From: Flavobacteriaceae bacterium
GTDB taxonomy: Bacteria > Bacteroidota > Bacteroidia > Flavobacteriales > Flavobacteriaceae
Direction: 5' to 3'
Assembly: GCA_021647405.1 (NCBI GenBank)
Contig: JAKIUU010000015.1
Location: forward strand, 1-59,344
Length of the DNA: 59,344 nt
Shown here: one piece after another, positions 28,039-36,654 of the stretch
How positions within the stretch are numbered: position 1 is the first letter of the stretch
How the letters are laid out: every line of letters starts with the position of its first letter
Made by a program: the position numbers and the translations under genes
Notes under the pieces: generated by a model
What the model was told of the DNA's origin: nothing
Database searches by the model: none
The model's input: only the letters and a program-made list of their open reading frames with translations

Positions 28039-29415
28039 TTAAATTTTTTCTAGCTTTACAGTAAAATGCCGCATAATAGGCGCTTCTTCTACAATTTTAT
28101 AGCCATGTTTGGCTTCGTTACGAGAGTCAAAAATGTTTTTTAATACTGCAGCAATATAATCCATATGATTATAAGAGTACACACGGCGCGGAATGGCAAG
28201 TCTTACAAGTTCTAAATCTGGATAACGATTCTCTCTTGTTATGGGGTCTCTGTCGGCTAAAATAGTACCAATTTCTACCCCTCTTATACCCCCAATAATG
28301 TATAACTCGACTGCCAAAGCTTGGGCGCGATATTCTTCTCGTGGAATGGTAGGTACAAATTTATTGGCATCTAAAAAAATGGCATGACCTCCAAAAGGTT
28401 TTTGTACGGGTACGCCAAATGCTACTATTTTTTTTCCTAGATAAGCAATTTGTTCAACCCGACTTTCAAGATAATCAAATTCTGTTGCTTCGTCTAAACC
28501 AACTGCAAGTGCCCCCATATCGCGGCCATTCATGCCGCCATAAGTTATAAACCCTTCGAACATGATATTAAAAGTAATTGCTTTCTTATAGGTTTCTTCA
28601 TCGTTTAGCGCTATAAAACCACCCATATTTACAAGGCCATCCTTTTTTGAACTCATCGTCATGCCATCTCCAAAGCTAAAGAATGTTTTGGTAATTTCTT
28701 TGATTGTTTTATTTTCAAAACCAGTTTCACGTTTTTTGATAAAGTAGGCATTTTCTGCAAATCGGGCTGCGTCAAAAATCAAAGTAATTTCATGTTGTTT
28801 ACACAAAGCAGAAACAGCTTTGATATTTTCCATAGAAACAGGTTGACCGCCAGAACTATTGCAGGTAATGGTCACAATGCAAAATGGAATTTTTTCTTTG
28901 GGATGTGTTTTAAAAACAGCTTCAAGTTTTTTGAGGTCAACATTCCCTTTAAAAGGATGTGGATTACTTGTGTCAAAAGCTTCATCAATAGTACAATCGA
29001 TTGCCGCAGCTTGTCTAAATTCAATGTGCCCTTTTGTGGTGTCAAAATGCGAATTTCCTGGAATAACATCACCAGCTTTTACCAAAGCTGAAAACAAAAC
29101 GTTTTCGGCTGCACGGCCTTGATGTGTGGGTAGAAAATATTTGAATCCAGTTATTTTCTTGACGGTATCTTTTAGTTTATGAAAGGATGAAGAACCGGCA
29201 TAACTTTCGTCGCCAATCATCATTTCTGCCCATTGTTTATCGCTCATAGCGCCTGTGCCAGAGTCGGTTAGTAAATCGATAAAAACTTTATTGGAGCTTA
29301 AATTAAATAGGTTGTAATGGGCTTCTTTAATCCACTTTAAACGTTGTTCTTTTGTAGAACGTTTTACAGATTCTACCATTTTAATTTTATAAGGTTCTGC
29401 GTAGGGTAATTTCAT
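28039..29415 (-). CDS. tnaA: Tryptophanase (tryptophan indole-lyase)
   Basis: The protein has 458 residues of the beta-eliminating lyase family. The PLP lysine is the second Lys of MSSKKDG (Lys258), and the IDLLTDSGTGAMSDKQW and THQGRAAENV segments are conserved. Tryptophanase and tyrosine phenol-lyase are close relatives. Here the C-terminal motif is MRHFTVKL with the His typical of tryptophanases (tyrosine phenol-lyase has Phe), and GIRGVEIG lacks the phenol-lyase Arg. The enzyme splits tryptophan to indole, pyruvate and ammonia. Its 467-base upstream region holds an FNR/CRP-like dyad. There is no tnaC-like leader peptide that I can recognise. Confidence 0.9.
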   Translation of the reverse strand: MKLPYAEPYKIKMVESVKRSTKEQRLKWIKEAHYNLFNLSSNKVFIDLLTDSGTGAMSDKQWAEMMIGDESYAGSSSFHKLKDTVKKITGFKYFLPTHQGRAAENVLFSALVKAGDVIPGNSHFDTTKGHIEFRQAAAIDCTIDEAFDTSNPHPFKGNVDLKKLEAVFKTHPKEKIPFCIVTITCNSSGGQPVSMENIKAVSALCKQHEITLIFDAARFAENAYFIKKRETGFENKTIKEITKTFFSFGDGMTMSSKKDGLVNMGGFIALNDEETYKKAITFNIMFEGFITYGGMNGRDMGALAVGLDEATEFDYLESRVEQIAYLGKKIVAFGVPVQKPFGGHAIFLDANKFVPTIPREEYRAQALAVELYIIGGIRGVEIGTILADRDPITRENRYPDLELVRLAIPRRVYSYNHMDYIAAVLKNIFDSRNEAKHGYKIVEEAPIMRHFTVKLEKI

Positions 29416-29644
29416 AATTAAATGTTATAATATAAGAATATTTAGTACCAATTGTTAAGTTAAAAAAGGTATTTTAAAGGCAGGATTTCTTAGATGTAGA
29501 AACAGTCACGTCTTTTTATATTCAAAAAAACGTTGGTAGGAAAAAAAAACAGACAATAAGTTTTCATTAAAACTTTAATTTGTTGCAAAATTAGTAGATT
29601 TTCTTGAATAAACATCATTTTCATAAAAAAGGATTTTGTATAAA

Positions 29645-29660
29645 AATGATGAAAATCATT
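29645..29660. promoter_or_regulatory. FNR/CRP-like dyad AATGAT-N4-ATCATT
   Basis: This is a perfect 6-base inverted repeat with a 4-base centre, containing the TGAT-N4-ATCA core of FNR/CRP-family sites. It overlaps the TTG of the promoter at 29659-29689, a position where bound protein could block or alter initiation. The regulator is unknown. Confidence 0.5.
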
Positions 29661-29689
29661 GACTTGTACTTGTGCTAAAAGTAATTTTG
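29659..29689 (+). promoter_or_regulatory. Candidate distal promoter toward ccsBA
   Basis: TTG at 29659-29661 and TAATTTTG at 29682-29689 are 20 bases apart, within the Bacteroidota range. The TTG overlaps the FNR/CRP-like dyad. Confidence 0.45.
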
Positions 29690-29821
29690 CATAGAACTTC
29701 TTATAAAGATATTTAAATTTCGAAAAAACCTATATAATGAGGGAATGAATTTTTGAGGCTTTATTATTTGGCAATAAAAGATTATTTAATGGGATTGTTA
29801 ATTAAACTAGATTTTTAAACA

Positions 29822-29850
29822 TTGATTTAAATTTATAATCTCTAAATTTG
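29822..29850 (+). promoter_or_regulatory. Candidate proximal promoter of ccsBA
   Basis: TTG at 29822-29824, an 18-base spacer and TAAATTTG at 29843-29850 form a full match to the Bacteroidota housekeeping promoter, 32 bases before the ccsBA start. Confidence 0.6.
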
Positions 29851-29882
29851 TAAACTCTAAAAAAATCATATACTAAAAACAC

Positions 29883-32800
29883 ATGAAAAAAATTCTCAAT
29901 TTATTAGCGTCAACACGATTGACAGCCATTTTGTTTCTGGTTTTTGGCACCTCGATGGCGGTGGCTACTTTTATAGAAAATGATTATGGCACACAAACAG
30001 CTAAGGCTTTGGTTTATAATGCCTGGTGGTTTGAAGCAATTATGGTGGTTTTTGTCATCAATTTTATTTATAATATCTCAAAATACAGATTGTTGCGAAA
30101 AGAAAAATGGGTGGTATTGATGTTTCATTTGTCTTTTATTTTTGTGATAATTGGCGCAGGAATTACACGTTATTCCAGTTTTGAAGGCATGATGCCCATT
30201 AAAGAAGGCGAAACTTCGCATGTAATGTTATCCGACAAGGTATTTTTAAAAGTACTTATTGATGATAATAAAGATCAAAAAACACCGATTTATAAAAGGA
30301 TGGTTCTTTCGAGAATTGGACGCAATAATTTTGATATAAATACTGAGTTTAAAGGCCAACCTGTTGAAATTTCGTATGTAAATTATATTGCCAATGCCAC
30401 TGAAAAATTGGAAGCTTCTGAAACAGGAGATGTTTTTTTACACCTTGTAGAATCGGGTGGCGGCTCAAGACATGACCATTATATTAAAAGCGGTGAGATT
30501 ATTAATGTTCACAATACCTTAATTAGTTTTAATAACTATAAAAAAGGCGCCATAAATTTTAGGACGAATGCTGAAAATGGTACCGTTACCATTGAAACGC
30601 CCTCAGATGGTAATTTTATGCGTATGGCTGATAGATTTAAAGGAACTGTTGTTAAAGACAGTGCGCAATTTTTTCAGTTGCGTTCGCTTTATACTATCGG
30701 AAATACAAGGTTTGTTGTGCCAGAGCCTCCAACCAAAGGCCTTGTTAAAATTGTAAGTGGTAATAAGAATAAGTTTCCTCAAGACATGTTAGAAGTGTCG
30801 GTAACTGTTAATAATAAAACCAAAAGCACCAAATTATACGGGGGTAAATTTTATCTTAACAGGCCTAAAGTTATAAGTTTAGGTGGATTAAATATCAGAT
30901 TGAGTTATGGTGCAAAACAAATTGAATTGCCTTTTTCTTTAAAATTAAAAGATTTTCAATTAGACCGTTATCCAGGCTCTATGAGTCCCAAATCGTATGC
31001 CAGTGAAATCACAGTTATTGATAAAGATGAAGTATTTGATTTTAGAATATATATGAATCATATATTAGATCATAAAGGATATAAATTTTTCCAGTCTTCA
31101 TATAATATCACGTCAACTTATGAAGAAACCAGACTTTCTGTAAATCATGATTTTTGGGGTACTTGGGTTACCTACATAGGATATGGGTTCTTGTATTTGG
31201 GTTTGATACTCATTTTCTTTGTTAAGAATACCCGTTTTTCAGTTCTTAAAGATAAATTAGCCAAATTAAAAAAGCAAAAAACAATTGCTGTAATAGCTTT
31301 ACTAATAGGTTTGAATAGTTTTGGCCAAAATATGCCAAGTACTACAACTATTGATTCAATATTAAAAGCAACGACTTTTGATGAAGTTCAAGCCGAAAAA
31401 TTTGGACGTTTGGTTGTGCAAGATTCTAGAGGGAGGATGTTGCCAATAAATACTTTTGCATCTGAGTTAATGCGAAAAGTAAGCAAACATGAAAATTATC
31501 AAAATTACAATCCAAATCAAGCTATATTATCAATGATAATAAGCCCTAGAACTTGGTTTTATGTGCCTTTTATTTATATAAAATCTGATAATACCAAGCT
31601 CAGAAATATTATAAACGTACCAGAAAAGCAAAAATACGCTAGGTTTGTTGACTTTTTTGATGCTAATGGCAGATACAAGATTTTATCTATAGTTGAAAAT
31701 GCTAACAAACAGAAAATTAAAAATAAATTTGAACAAAGTGTAATTGAAGTTGACAGACGTATTAATTTACTCTATAACGTTATAAATGGGGCAATGTTTA
31801 GGCTCTTTCCTTTGCCAAATGACCCTAATAATAAGTGGTATTCTTTTAACGACGTAGCTACTGCTGGGTTTAAAGGAAAAGACTCACTTTTTGTTGCAAG
31901 TGCCATTTCGCTTTACGGACAAGCCCTTTCTAACGCTAGGGAATCAAACCGCTACACCACTGCAGATTTGGTGTTAAAAAACATTTCTAAATTTCAACAA
32001 AAATATGGCAGTTCAGTAATGCCTTCTAAACGCAAAGTTTCTTTGGAATTATTTTATAATAAATACGATATTTTTAAAGGCTTGTTTTGGAAATATATGT
32101 TAGCAGGTACTTTAATGTTTGTATTTGTAATAATGCAAATATTTAAAGATGGCAAATTAATCAAAGCACTTATTAAATTAAGTGCCTTAAGTGTGTTGCT
32201 TTTATTTGCTTATCACACTGTAGGTTTGGGTATTAGATGGTATATAAGTGGCCATGCACCTTGGAGTAATGCCTACGAATCTATGATTTATGTGGCTTGG
32301 GCCACCATGTTATTTGGTTTGATTTTTGGACGAAAATCTACCTTAACCATTGCTGCAACTGCCTTTGTAACATCAATGATTTTAATGATAGCACACTGGA
32401 ATTGGATGGATCCTGCTATCGGAAACTTGGTGCCTGTTTTAGACTCTTATTGGTTAATGATTCATGTGGCTATTATTGTAGCCAGTTATGGACCCTTTAC
32501 ACTCGGTCTAATATTAGGTATGATATCTTTGTTATTATTTGCTTTAGTTAATAAGAACAATAAGAAAAAATTAGATAAAACCATTAAAGAACTTACCATT
32601 ATTAATGAAATGTCATTAACTGTTGGTTTGGTAATGTTAACCATCGGAAACTTTTTAGGCGGTATGTGGGCTAACGAAAGTTGGGGCCGCTACTGGGGAT
32701 GGGATCCAAAAGAAACTTGGGCACTAATTAGCATCATGGTTTATGCGTTTGTTTTACATGCGCGTTTGGTTCCAGGGTTAAGAGGTCGATTGGCCTTTAA

Positions 32801-32993
32801 TATCTTATCGGTTTTTGCTTTTACCTCAATTTTAATGACATATTTAGGTGTTAATCATTTACTCTCTGGATTGCACTCGTATGCCGCAGGAGAAACAGCT
32901 GAAATACCGATGAGTATTTATAACGGACTCATATTAGCCACAGTTTTAAGTTTAGCGGGCTATTATAAATATAAAAAATATTTCAAAAAATAA
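29883..32993 (+). CDS. ccsA: Fused cytochrome c maturation protein CcsBA (ResB-CcsA)
   Basis: The protein has 1036 residues. The ResB/CcsB half (about 1-460) has N-terminal membrane helices with SSFEGMMPIKEGETSH after the third, a large periplasmic domain and a further helix near 430-450. The CcsA half (about 730-1036) has the WWD haem-handling motif WGRYWGWDPKETWALI and GHAPWSNAYESM. It exports haem and attaches it to CxxCH motifs (system II). Between the halves, near residue 480, a second hydrophobic segment ends FGQN, which looks like an internal signal-peptide cleavage site. Its clients probably include the CxxCH proteins at 36655-40798. Confidence 0.92.
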   Translation: MKKILNLLASTRLTAILFLVFGTSMAVATFIENDYGTQTAKALVYNAWWFEAIMVVFVINFIYNISKYRLLRKEKWVVLMFHLSFIFVIIGAGITRYSSFEGMMPIKEGETSHVMLSDKVFLKVLIDDNKDQKTPIYKRMVLSRIGRNNFDINTEFKGQPVEISYVNYIANATEKLEASETGDVFLHLVESGGGSRHDHYIKSGEIINVHNTLISFNNYKKGAINFRTNAENGTVTIETPSDGNFMRMADRFKGTVVKDSAQFFQLRSLYTIGNTRFVVPEPPTKGLVKIVSGNKNKFPQDMLEVSVTVNNKTKSTKLYGGKFYLNRPKVISLGGLNIRLSYGAKQIELPFSLKLKDFQLDRYPGSMSPKSYASEITVIDKDEVFDFRIYMNHILDHKGYKFFQSSYNITSTYEETRLSVNHDFWGTWVTYIGYGFLYLGLILIFFVKNTRFSVLKDKLAKLKKQKTIAVIALLIGLNSFGQNMPSTTTIDSILKATTFDEVQAEKFGRLVVQDSRGRMLPINTFASELMRKVSKHENYQNYNPNQAILSMIISPRTWFYVPFIYIKSDNTKLRNIINVPEKQKYARFVDFFDANGRYKILSIVENANKQKIKNKFEQSVIEVDRRINLLYNVINGAMFRLFPLPNDPNNKWYSFNDVATAGFKGKDSLFVASAISLYGQALSNARESNRYTTADLVLKNISKFQQKYGSSVMPSKRKVSLELFYNKYDIFKGLFWKYMLAGTLMFVFVIMQIFKDGKLIKALIKLSALSVLLLFAYHTVGLGIRWYISGHAPWSNAYESMIYVAWATMLFGLIFGRKSTLTIAATAFVTSMILMIAHWNWMDPAIGNLVPVLDSYWLMIHVAIIVASYGPFTLGLILGMISLLLFALVNKNNKKKLDKTIKELTIINEMSLTVGLVMLTIGNFLGGMWANESWGRYWGWDPKETWALISIMVYAFVLHARLVPGLRGRLAFNILSVFAFTSILMTYLGVNHLLSGLHSYAAGETAEIPMSIYNGLILATVLSLAGYYKYKKYFKK

Positions 32994-33002
32994 AAAATAG
33001 CC

Positions 33003-33518
33003 ATGTTTAATAAGTATATTAAATTAATAATAGCAACGGCCATAGTGGTTTGGTCTGTTATGCAATTTATAGAATCGCACATAATGAATGGCATTTCGTT
33101 GGTTTTATTAGCCAGTGTATTTGTGTTTTTTTATTTTAAGAATGAAATTCTTTTACTTGCTTTTTTAAGATTGCGAAAACAAGATTTTGAAGGTGCAGGA
33201 AAATGGTTGGACCGAATTAAAAATCCGACGAGCGCCCTAATAAAAAATCAAGAAGGTTATTTTTACTTTTTACAAGGATTAATGTTATCGCAGACAAACA
33301 TTACACAATCCGAAAAGTTATTCAAAAAGGCTTTGAGAATTGGCTTGGCTATGAATCATGACAAAGCCATGGCTAAATTGCAATTAGCAGGTATTGCTAT
33401 GACCAAACGACGTAAGCGCGAAGCGACTATGTTGTTGGCCGAAGCTAAAAAATTAGACAAGCACAACATGATGGCAGAGCAAGTAAAAATGCTAAAACAA
33501 CAATTGAAGAAGATATAA
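33003..33518 (+). CDS. Membrane-anchored TPR protein of unknown function
   Basis: The protein has 171 residues. Two hydrophobic helices (about 7-24 and 28-48) precede TPR-like helical repeats (about 58-168, with EGYFYFLQGLMLSQTN and AMAKLQLAGIAMTKRRKREA). The C-terminus is strongly basic. It follows ccsBA by 9 bases and is probably cotranscribed, which suggests a helper role in envelope or cytochrome assembly, but this is only context. A strong hairpin ends the transcript. Confidence 0.7.
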   Translation: MFNKYIKLIIATAIVVWSVMQFIESHIMNGISLVLLASVFVFFYFKNEILLLAFLRLRKQDFEGAGKWLDRIKNPTSALIKNQEGYFYFLQGLMLSQTNITQSEKLFKKALRIGLAMNHDKAMAKLQLAGIAMTKRRKREATMLLAEAKKLDKHNMMAEQVKMLKQQLKKI

Positions 33519-33537
33519 ACTTTTGCTTCAAAAGCAT

Positions 33538-33572
33538 AAAAAAACCTCGATTTATTAAATCGAGGTTTTTTT
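33538..33572. terminator. Perfect bidirectional terminator between the TPR gene and rpmE
   Basis: AAAAAAACCTCGATTT and its exact complement are separated by ATT, a 16-base perfect stem with A and T runs on the two sides. It terminates the rightward ccsBA-TPR transcript and the leftward rpmE transcript. Confidence 0.92.
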
Positions 33573-33586
33573 ATATGCAACAAAGT

Positions 33587-33838
33587 TTATTTTTTAAACT
33601 TAGCGTATTTTGTTTTGAACTTGTCAATTCTTCCAGCTGTATCAACCAATTTTGTTTTTCCGGTGTAGTAAGGGTGAGAAGTTCTAGATATCTCTAACTT
33701 AACCAAAGGGTAAGTAGTGCCTTCGTATTCTAAATTTTCTTTTGAAGGTGCTGTAGAGCGTGTTATAAATACATCGCCATTAGACATATCTTTAAAAGCA
33801 ACCATTCTGTAACCTTCCGGATGTATTCCTTTTCTCAT
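33587..33838 (-). CDS. rpmE2: Large-subunit ribosomal protein L31 type B
   Basis: The protein has 83 residues beginning MRKGIHPEGYRMVAFKDM and contains SRTSHPYYTGK and a C-terminal RIDKFKTKYAKF. It has no cysteine at all, so it is the zinc-free type B paralogue. It sits alone with its own full promoter and a leader of about 100 bases that contains a small hairpin. Confidence 0.95.
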   Translation of the reverse strand: MRKGIHPEGYRMVAFKDMSNGDVFITRSTAPSKENLEYEGTTYPLVKLEISRTSHPYYTGKTKLVDTAGRIDKFKTKYAKFKK

Positions 33839-33868
33839 TGTAATATATTTTAATATTTTTAATTAAAC

Positions 33869-33884
33869 ACAATCGCAAGATTGT
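33869..33884 (-). promoter_or_regulatory. Hairpin in the rpmE leader
   Basis: ACAATC, GCAA, GATTGT (plus-strand order) forms a 6-base stem with a 4-base loop, 30 to 45 bases before the rpmE start codon and within the predicted leader. It may take part in autoregulation by L31. It may also be chance in AT-rich DNA. Confidence 0.4.
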
Positions 33885-33945
33885 AATTTAAAGTTTCTAT
33901 TTTCGCATGTCATTCATAAATAGCCGATGACTATTTTTGAGTGTG

Positions 33946-33974
33946 CAAATTTAACGATATTTTTTTATTTTCAA
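33946..33974 (-). promoter_or_regulatory. Promoter of rpmE
   Basis: On the minus strand TTG (33974-33972), an 18-base spacer and TAAATTTG (33953-33946) make a full Bacteroidota promoter match. Initiation would leave a leader of about 100 bases. Confidence 0.65.
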
Positions 33975-34023
33975 ACAATTAAAATAGTTATTTTGCATTA
34001 AATTTAATAAGTGACTTTTGTAT

Positions 34024-35043
34024 ATGAGAAAAATAAGTTTTTTTGTTTTAATGACAACCCTCTTTATAATGAACTCTTGCGGTGATAAATACCGCTTCAA
34101 GCTCAATTCGCCGAGGAAAATAAGCATTAATAAAAAGTTGATACTAAGTGTCTCCGAAAAAAATAGTAAACCATTTGATTCGGTTGTTTATTTTTTAGAT
34201 GGCATAAAAATTAAGCTACCAAAATCTTACAATATCACAAATCAAAAATTAGGTAAACACGCTGTAAAAGCTATTGTGTATTATAATGAAAATCACAAGA
34301 AGTTAACCAATACCATTTATTTTTTAGCAAAAAAAAAACCAATATTATACAGCTATAAGATTGTAAACACGTATCCGCATGATGCCTCTGCTTTTACACA
34401 AGGTTTAGAATATCATAACGGGTATTTATACGAAAGTACAGGGCAGTTGGGCGAATCAAGCTTGAGGAAAGTAGATTTAAAAACAGGAAGAATACTTAAA
34501 AAAATTGACATTGATAAGCAATATTTTGGCGAGGGGATGACTGTGTTTAACGGCAAGATAATTATGTTAACTTGGCAGGAAAACATAGGGTTTGTTTATA
34601 ATCTGAACGATTTTTCTTTTGTTAAGAATTTTAACTACAGTCAGAGTAGAGAGGGATGGGGTTTAACCCATAATACAGAATTTTTAATAAAGTCTGATGG
34701 AACTGAGCGCATTTGGTTTTTAAACCCAGAAACCCTAAAAGAAACCCATTTTATAGAAGCCTATACCAATACCAGAAAAGTTGAAAAACTCAATGAATTA
34801 GAGTATATAAAAGGTAAAATATATGCCAATGTGTGGCAAAAAAATACCATTCTTATTATCAATCCGGTTAATGGTACCATTGAGGGTATTATAGATTTAA
34901 AAGGATTGGATAATAAAGCAATTAAAGGAAGCGATGATGATGCCGTTTTAAATGGCATAGCCTACGATGCTAAAACAGACAGGCTCTTTGTTACAGGAAA
35001 AGATTGGGATAAATTATTTGAAATTAAAATTTTTAAGAATTAG
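34024..35043 (+). CDS. Glutaminyl-peptide cyclotransferase lipoprotein (plant-type QC)
   Basis: The protein has 339 residues from ATG 34024. A TTG at 34018 would only add Met-Tyr. The lipobox Cys is residue 19 (IMNSC). An N-terminal Ig-like region (about 25-110) precedes a five-bladed propeller of the Glu_cyclase_2 family (about 115-339, with YPHDASAFTQGLEYHNGYLYESTGQ and GWGLTHNTEFLIKSDGT). It converts N-terminal Gln of exported proteins to pyroglutamate in the periplasm. At least eight signal peptides in this window are cleaved just before Gln, giving it obvious substrates. The next gene begins 30 bases downstream. Confidence 0.9.
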   Translation: MRKISFFVLMTTLFIMNSCGDKYRFKLNSPRKISINKKLILSVSEKNSKPFDSVVYFLDGIKIKLPKSYNITNQKLGKHAVKAIVYYNENHKKLTNTIYFLAKKKPILYSYKIVNTYPHDASAFTQGLEYHNGYLYESTGQLGESSLRKVDLKTGRILKKIDIDKQYFGEGMTVFNGKIIMLTWQENIGFVYNLNDFSFVKNFNYSQSREGWGLTHNTEFLIKSDGTERIWFLNPETLKETHFIEAYTNTRKVEKLNELEYIKGKIYANVWQKNTILIINPVNGTIEGIIDLKGLDNKAIKGSDDDAVLNGIAYDAKTDRLFVTGKDWDKLFEIKIFKN

Positions 35044-35073
35044 GAGCGTTTATATAAACCACACTCAATTATT

Positions 35074-36609
35074 ATGCATAAATTTAAACGTGAATTTCTA
35101 TTTTATACAGCTTTAATAGGTGTCTTGTTTTATACCTCTTGCCGAAAAGATTTTAGTACCGTTTTAAGTTCAGGAACACTTACTTTTTCGAAAGATACCA
35201 TTTACTTAGATACTATTTTTAGCAATACCAGTTCAAGCACGCGTAGCTTTAAGGTGTATAATAAGAGCAATGATGCTATTAGTATCCCGAGTATTAGCTT
35301 AGAAAAAGGTTTGGCTTCTTTTTACCGTTTAAATGTTGATGGTATTCCGGGTAAAGATTTTCAGGACATCGCTATTTTAGCACACGACAGTATTTTTGTT
35401 TTTGTAGAAACTACAATAGATTTTAACACTGTTACAAATCCACTTTATACCGATAAAATTTTATTTGATACAGGTATTAATGAGCAAAAAGTAGACTTGG
35501 TAACTTTGGTTCAAGATGCGCATTTTTTATTCCCTTCGCGGGATGCTAACGGTATTAAAGAAACCATTATTTTAGGTGTTGATGCCAGCGGAGAGCCTAT
35601 TAAAATTAATGGCTTTCTACTTGATGGCAATACCACTTTTACAAATGACAAGCCTTATGTAATTTACGGCTATCTTGGGGTACCAGAAAATGCCACTTTG
35701 ACCATAGGCGAAGGGGTTAATTTATATTTTCATGAAGACTCGGGAATCATTGTCGGTAAAAATGCCTCATTAAAGGTTAATGGAACGCTTGATAATAAAG
35801 TTGTTTTTCAAGGAGACAGACGTGAACCAAATTTCGATAATGTTGCTGGTCAGTGGGGCACTATATGGATGCGGGCAGGCTCTCAAAACAATTCTATTAA
35901 CCACACTTTAATTAAAAACAGCATTATTGGTATTTTGGTAGATTCTATTGGCAGTACAACCACACCAACACTACAACTTAACAATACCGAAATTTACAAC
36001 ACAACTAATTTTGGTCTGTTAGGGCGCGAGACTCATATTGAGGGTCAAAATGTGGTTATCGCCAACAATGGGCAATCGTCTTTAGCGTGTACCATTGGCG
36101 GAAGTTATACATTTACACATTGTACTTTTGCCAATTATTACAACGCTGGTTTTAGACAATTTCCAACCCTTTTAATTAATAACTTTTTTAGTTATACAGA
36201 TGCCAATGGTACCGAAGTTTTTCAGGCCAGAGATTTATCACAAGCACTTTTTACAAATTGTATTGTAGATGGCAATCAGAATATTGAAATGATTTTAGAT
36301 AAAAAAGAGGGCAGTGTTTTTAATTATCAGTTTAAAAATAATTTAATAAAGTTTAATGACGTAAATAATAATTTTACTTCTGATGTACTTTACGATTTTG
36401 AAAATACAATATTCTTTTCGCTAAATATATTAAATGGCAATGCGCAATTCAAAGATGTTGATTTAAACCAGTTGGTTATTGGTAAAGATTCTGAAGCCAT
36501 AAGTAAGGCTGATGCAAATATGGCAACCCAAGTTCCTTTTGATATTTTAGGAGTTAGCAGACTTCAAAACCCAGATATTGGTGCTTACCAACATTCTGAA
36601 GAATTTTAA
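35074..36609 (+). CDS. Right-handed beta-helix lipoprotein of unknown function
   Basis: The protein has 511 residues. The lipobox Cys is residue 23 (LFYTSC), followed by RKDFS, an acidic stretch like a surface-export signal. An Ig-like part (about 30-145, with SNTSSSTRSFKVYNKSN) precedes a parallel beta-helix (about 195-430) of repeating short strands such as GTIWMRAGSQNNSINHTLIKNS. The fold is common in polysaccharide lyases and adhesins, but I see no catalytic residues. It lies 30 bases after the glutaminyl cyclase gene and may share its transcript. Confidence 0.7.
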   Translation: MHKFKREFLFYTALIGVLFYTSCRKDFSTVLSSGTLTFSKDTIYLDTIFSNTSSSTRSFKVYNKSNDAISIPSISLEKGLASFYRLNVDGIPGKDFQDIAILAHDSIFVFVETTIDFNTVTNPLYTDKILFDTGINEQKVDLVTLVQDAHFLFPSRDANGIKETIILGVDASGEPIKINGFLLDGNTTFTNDKPYVIYGYLGVPENATLTIGEGVNLYFHEDSGIIVGKNASLKVNGTLDNKVVFQGDRREPNFDNVAGQWGTIWMRAGSQNNSINHTLIKNSIIGILVDSIGSTTTPTLQLNNTEIYNTTNFGLLGRETHIEGQNVVIANNGQSSLACTIGGSYTFTHCTFANYYNAGFRQFPTLLINNFFSYTDANGTEVFQARDLSQALFTNCIVDGNQNIEMILDKKEGSVFNYQFKNNLIKFNDVNNNFTSDVLYDFENTIFFSLNILNGNAQFKDVDLNQLVIGKDSEAISKADANMATQVPFDILGVSRLQNPDIGAYQHSEEF

Positions 36610-36654
36610 ATAAAGACAATAGCAGCCTTTTAAATATTTAAAAAGAAGGGTCTT

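Larger units (their letters stand above)
29416..29882. other. 467-base divergent intergenic region between tnaA and ccsBA
   Basis: No gene, tRNA or terminator was found. It contains an AATGAT-N4-ATCATT dyad, two good rightward promoter matches (29659-29689 and 29822-29850) and a weak leftward -7 box (CAAAATTA, 29586-29593). A related half-copy, ATCATTTTCAT, begins near 29614. The two rightward promoters 160 bases apart would give ccsBA a long alternative leader or a separate small RNA. Confidence 0.6.

Noticed and set aside
28039..29415. Tyrosine phenol-lyase
   Set aside because: The C-terminal His and the GIRGVEIG motif are those of tryptophanase, and the phenol-lyase Arg and Phe are absent.
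35074..36609. Polysaccharide lyase
   Set aside because: It has a beta-helix fold, but I see no catalytic residues and no nearby uronate genes. It is left as unknown function.
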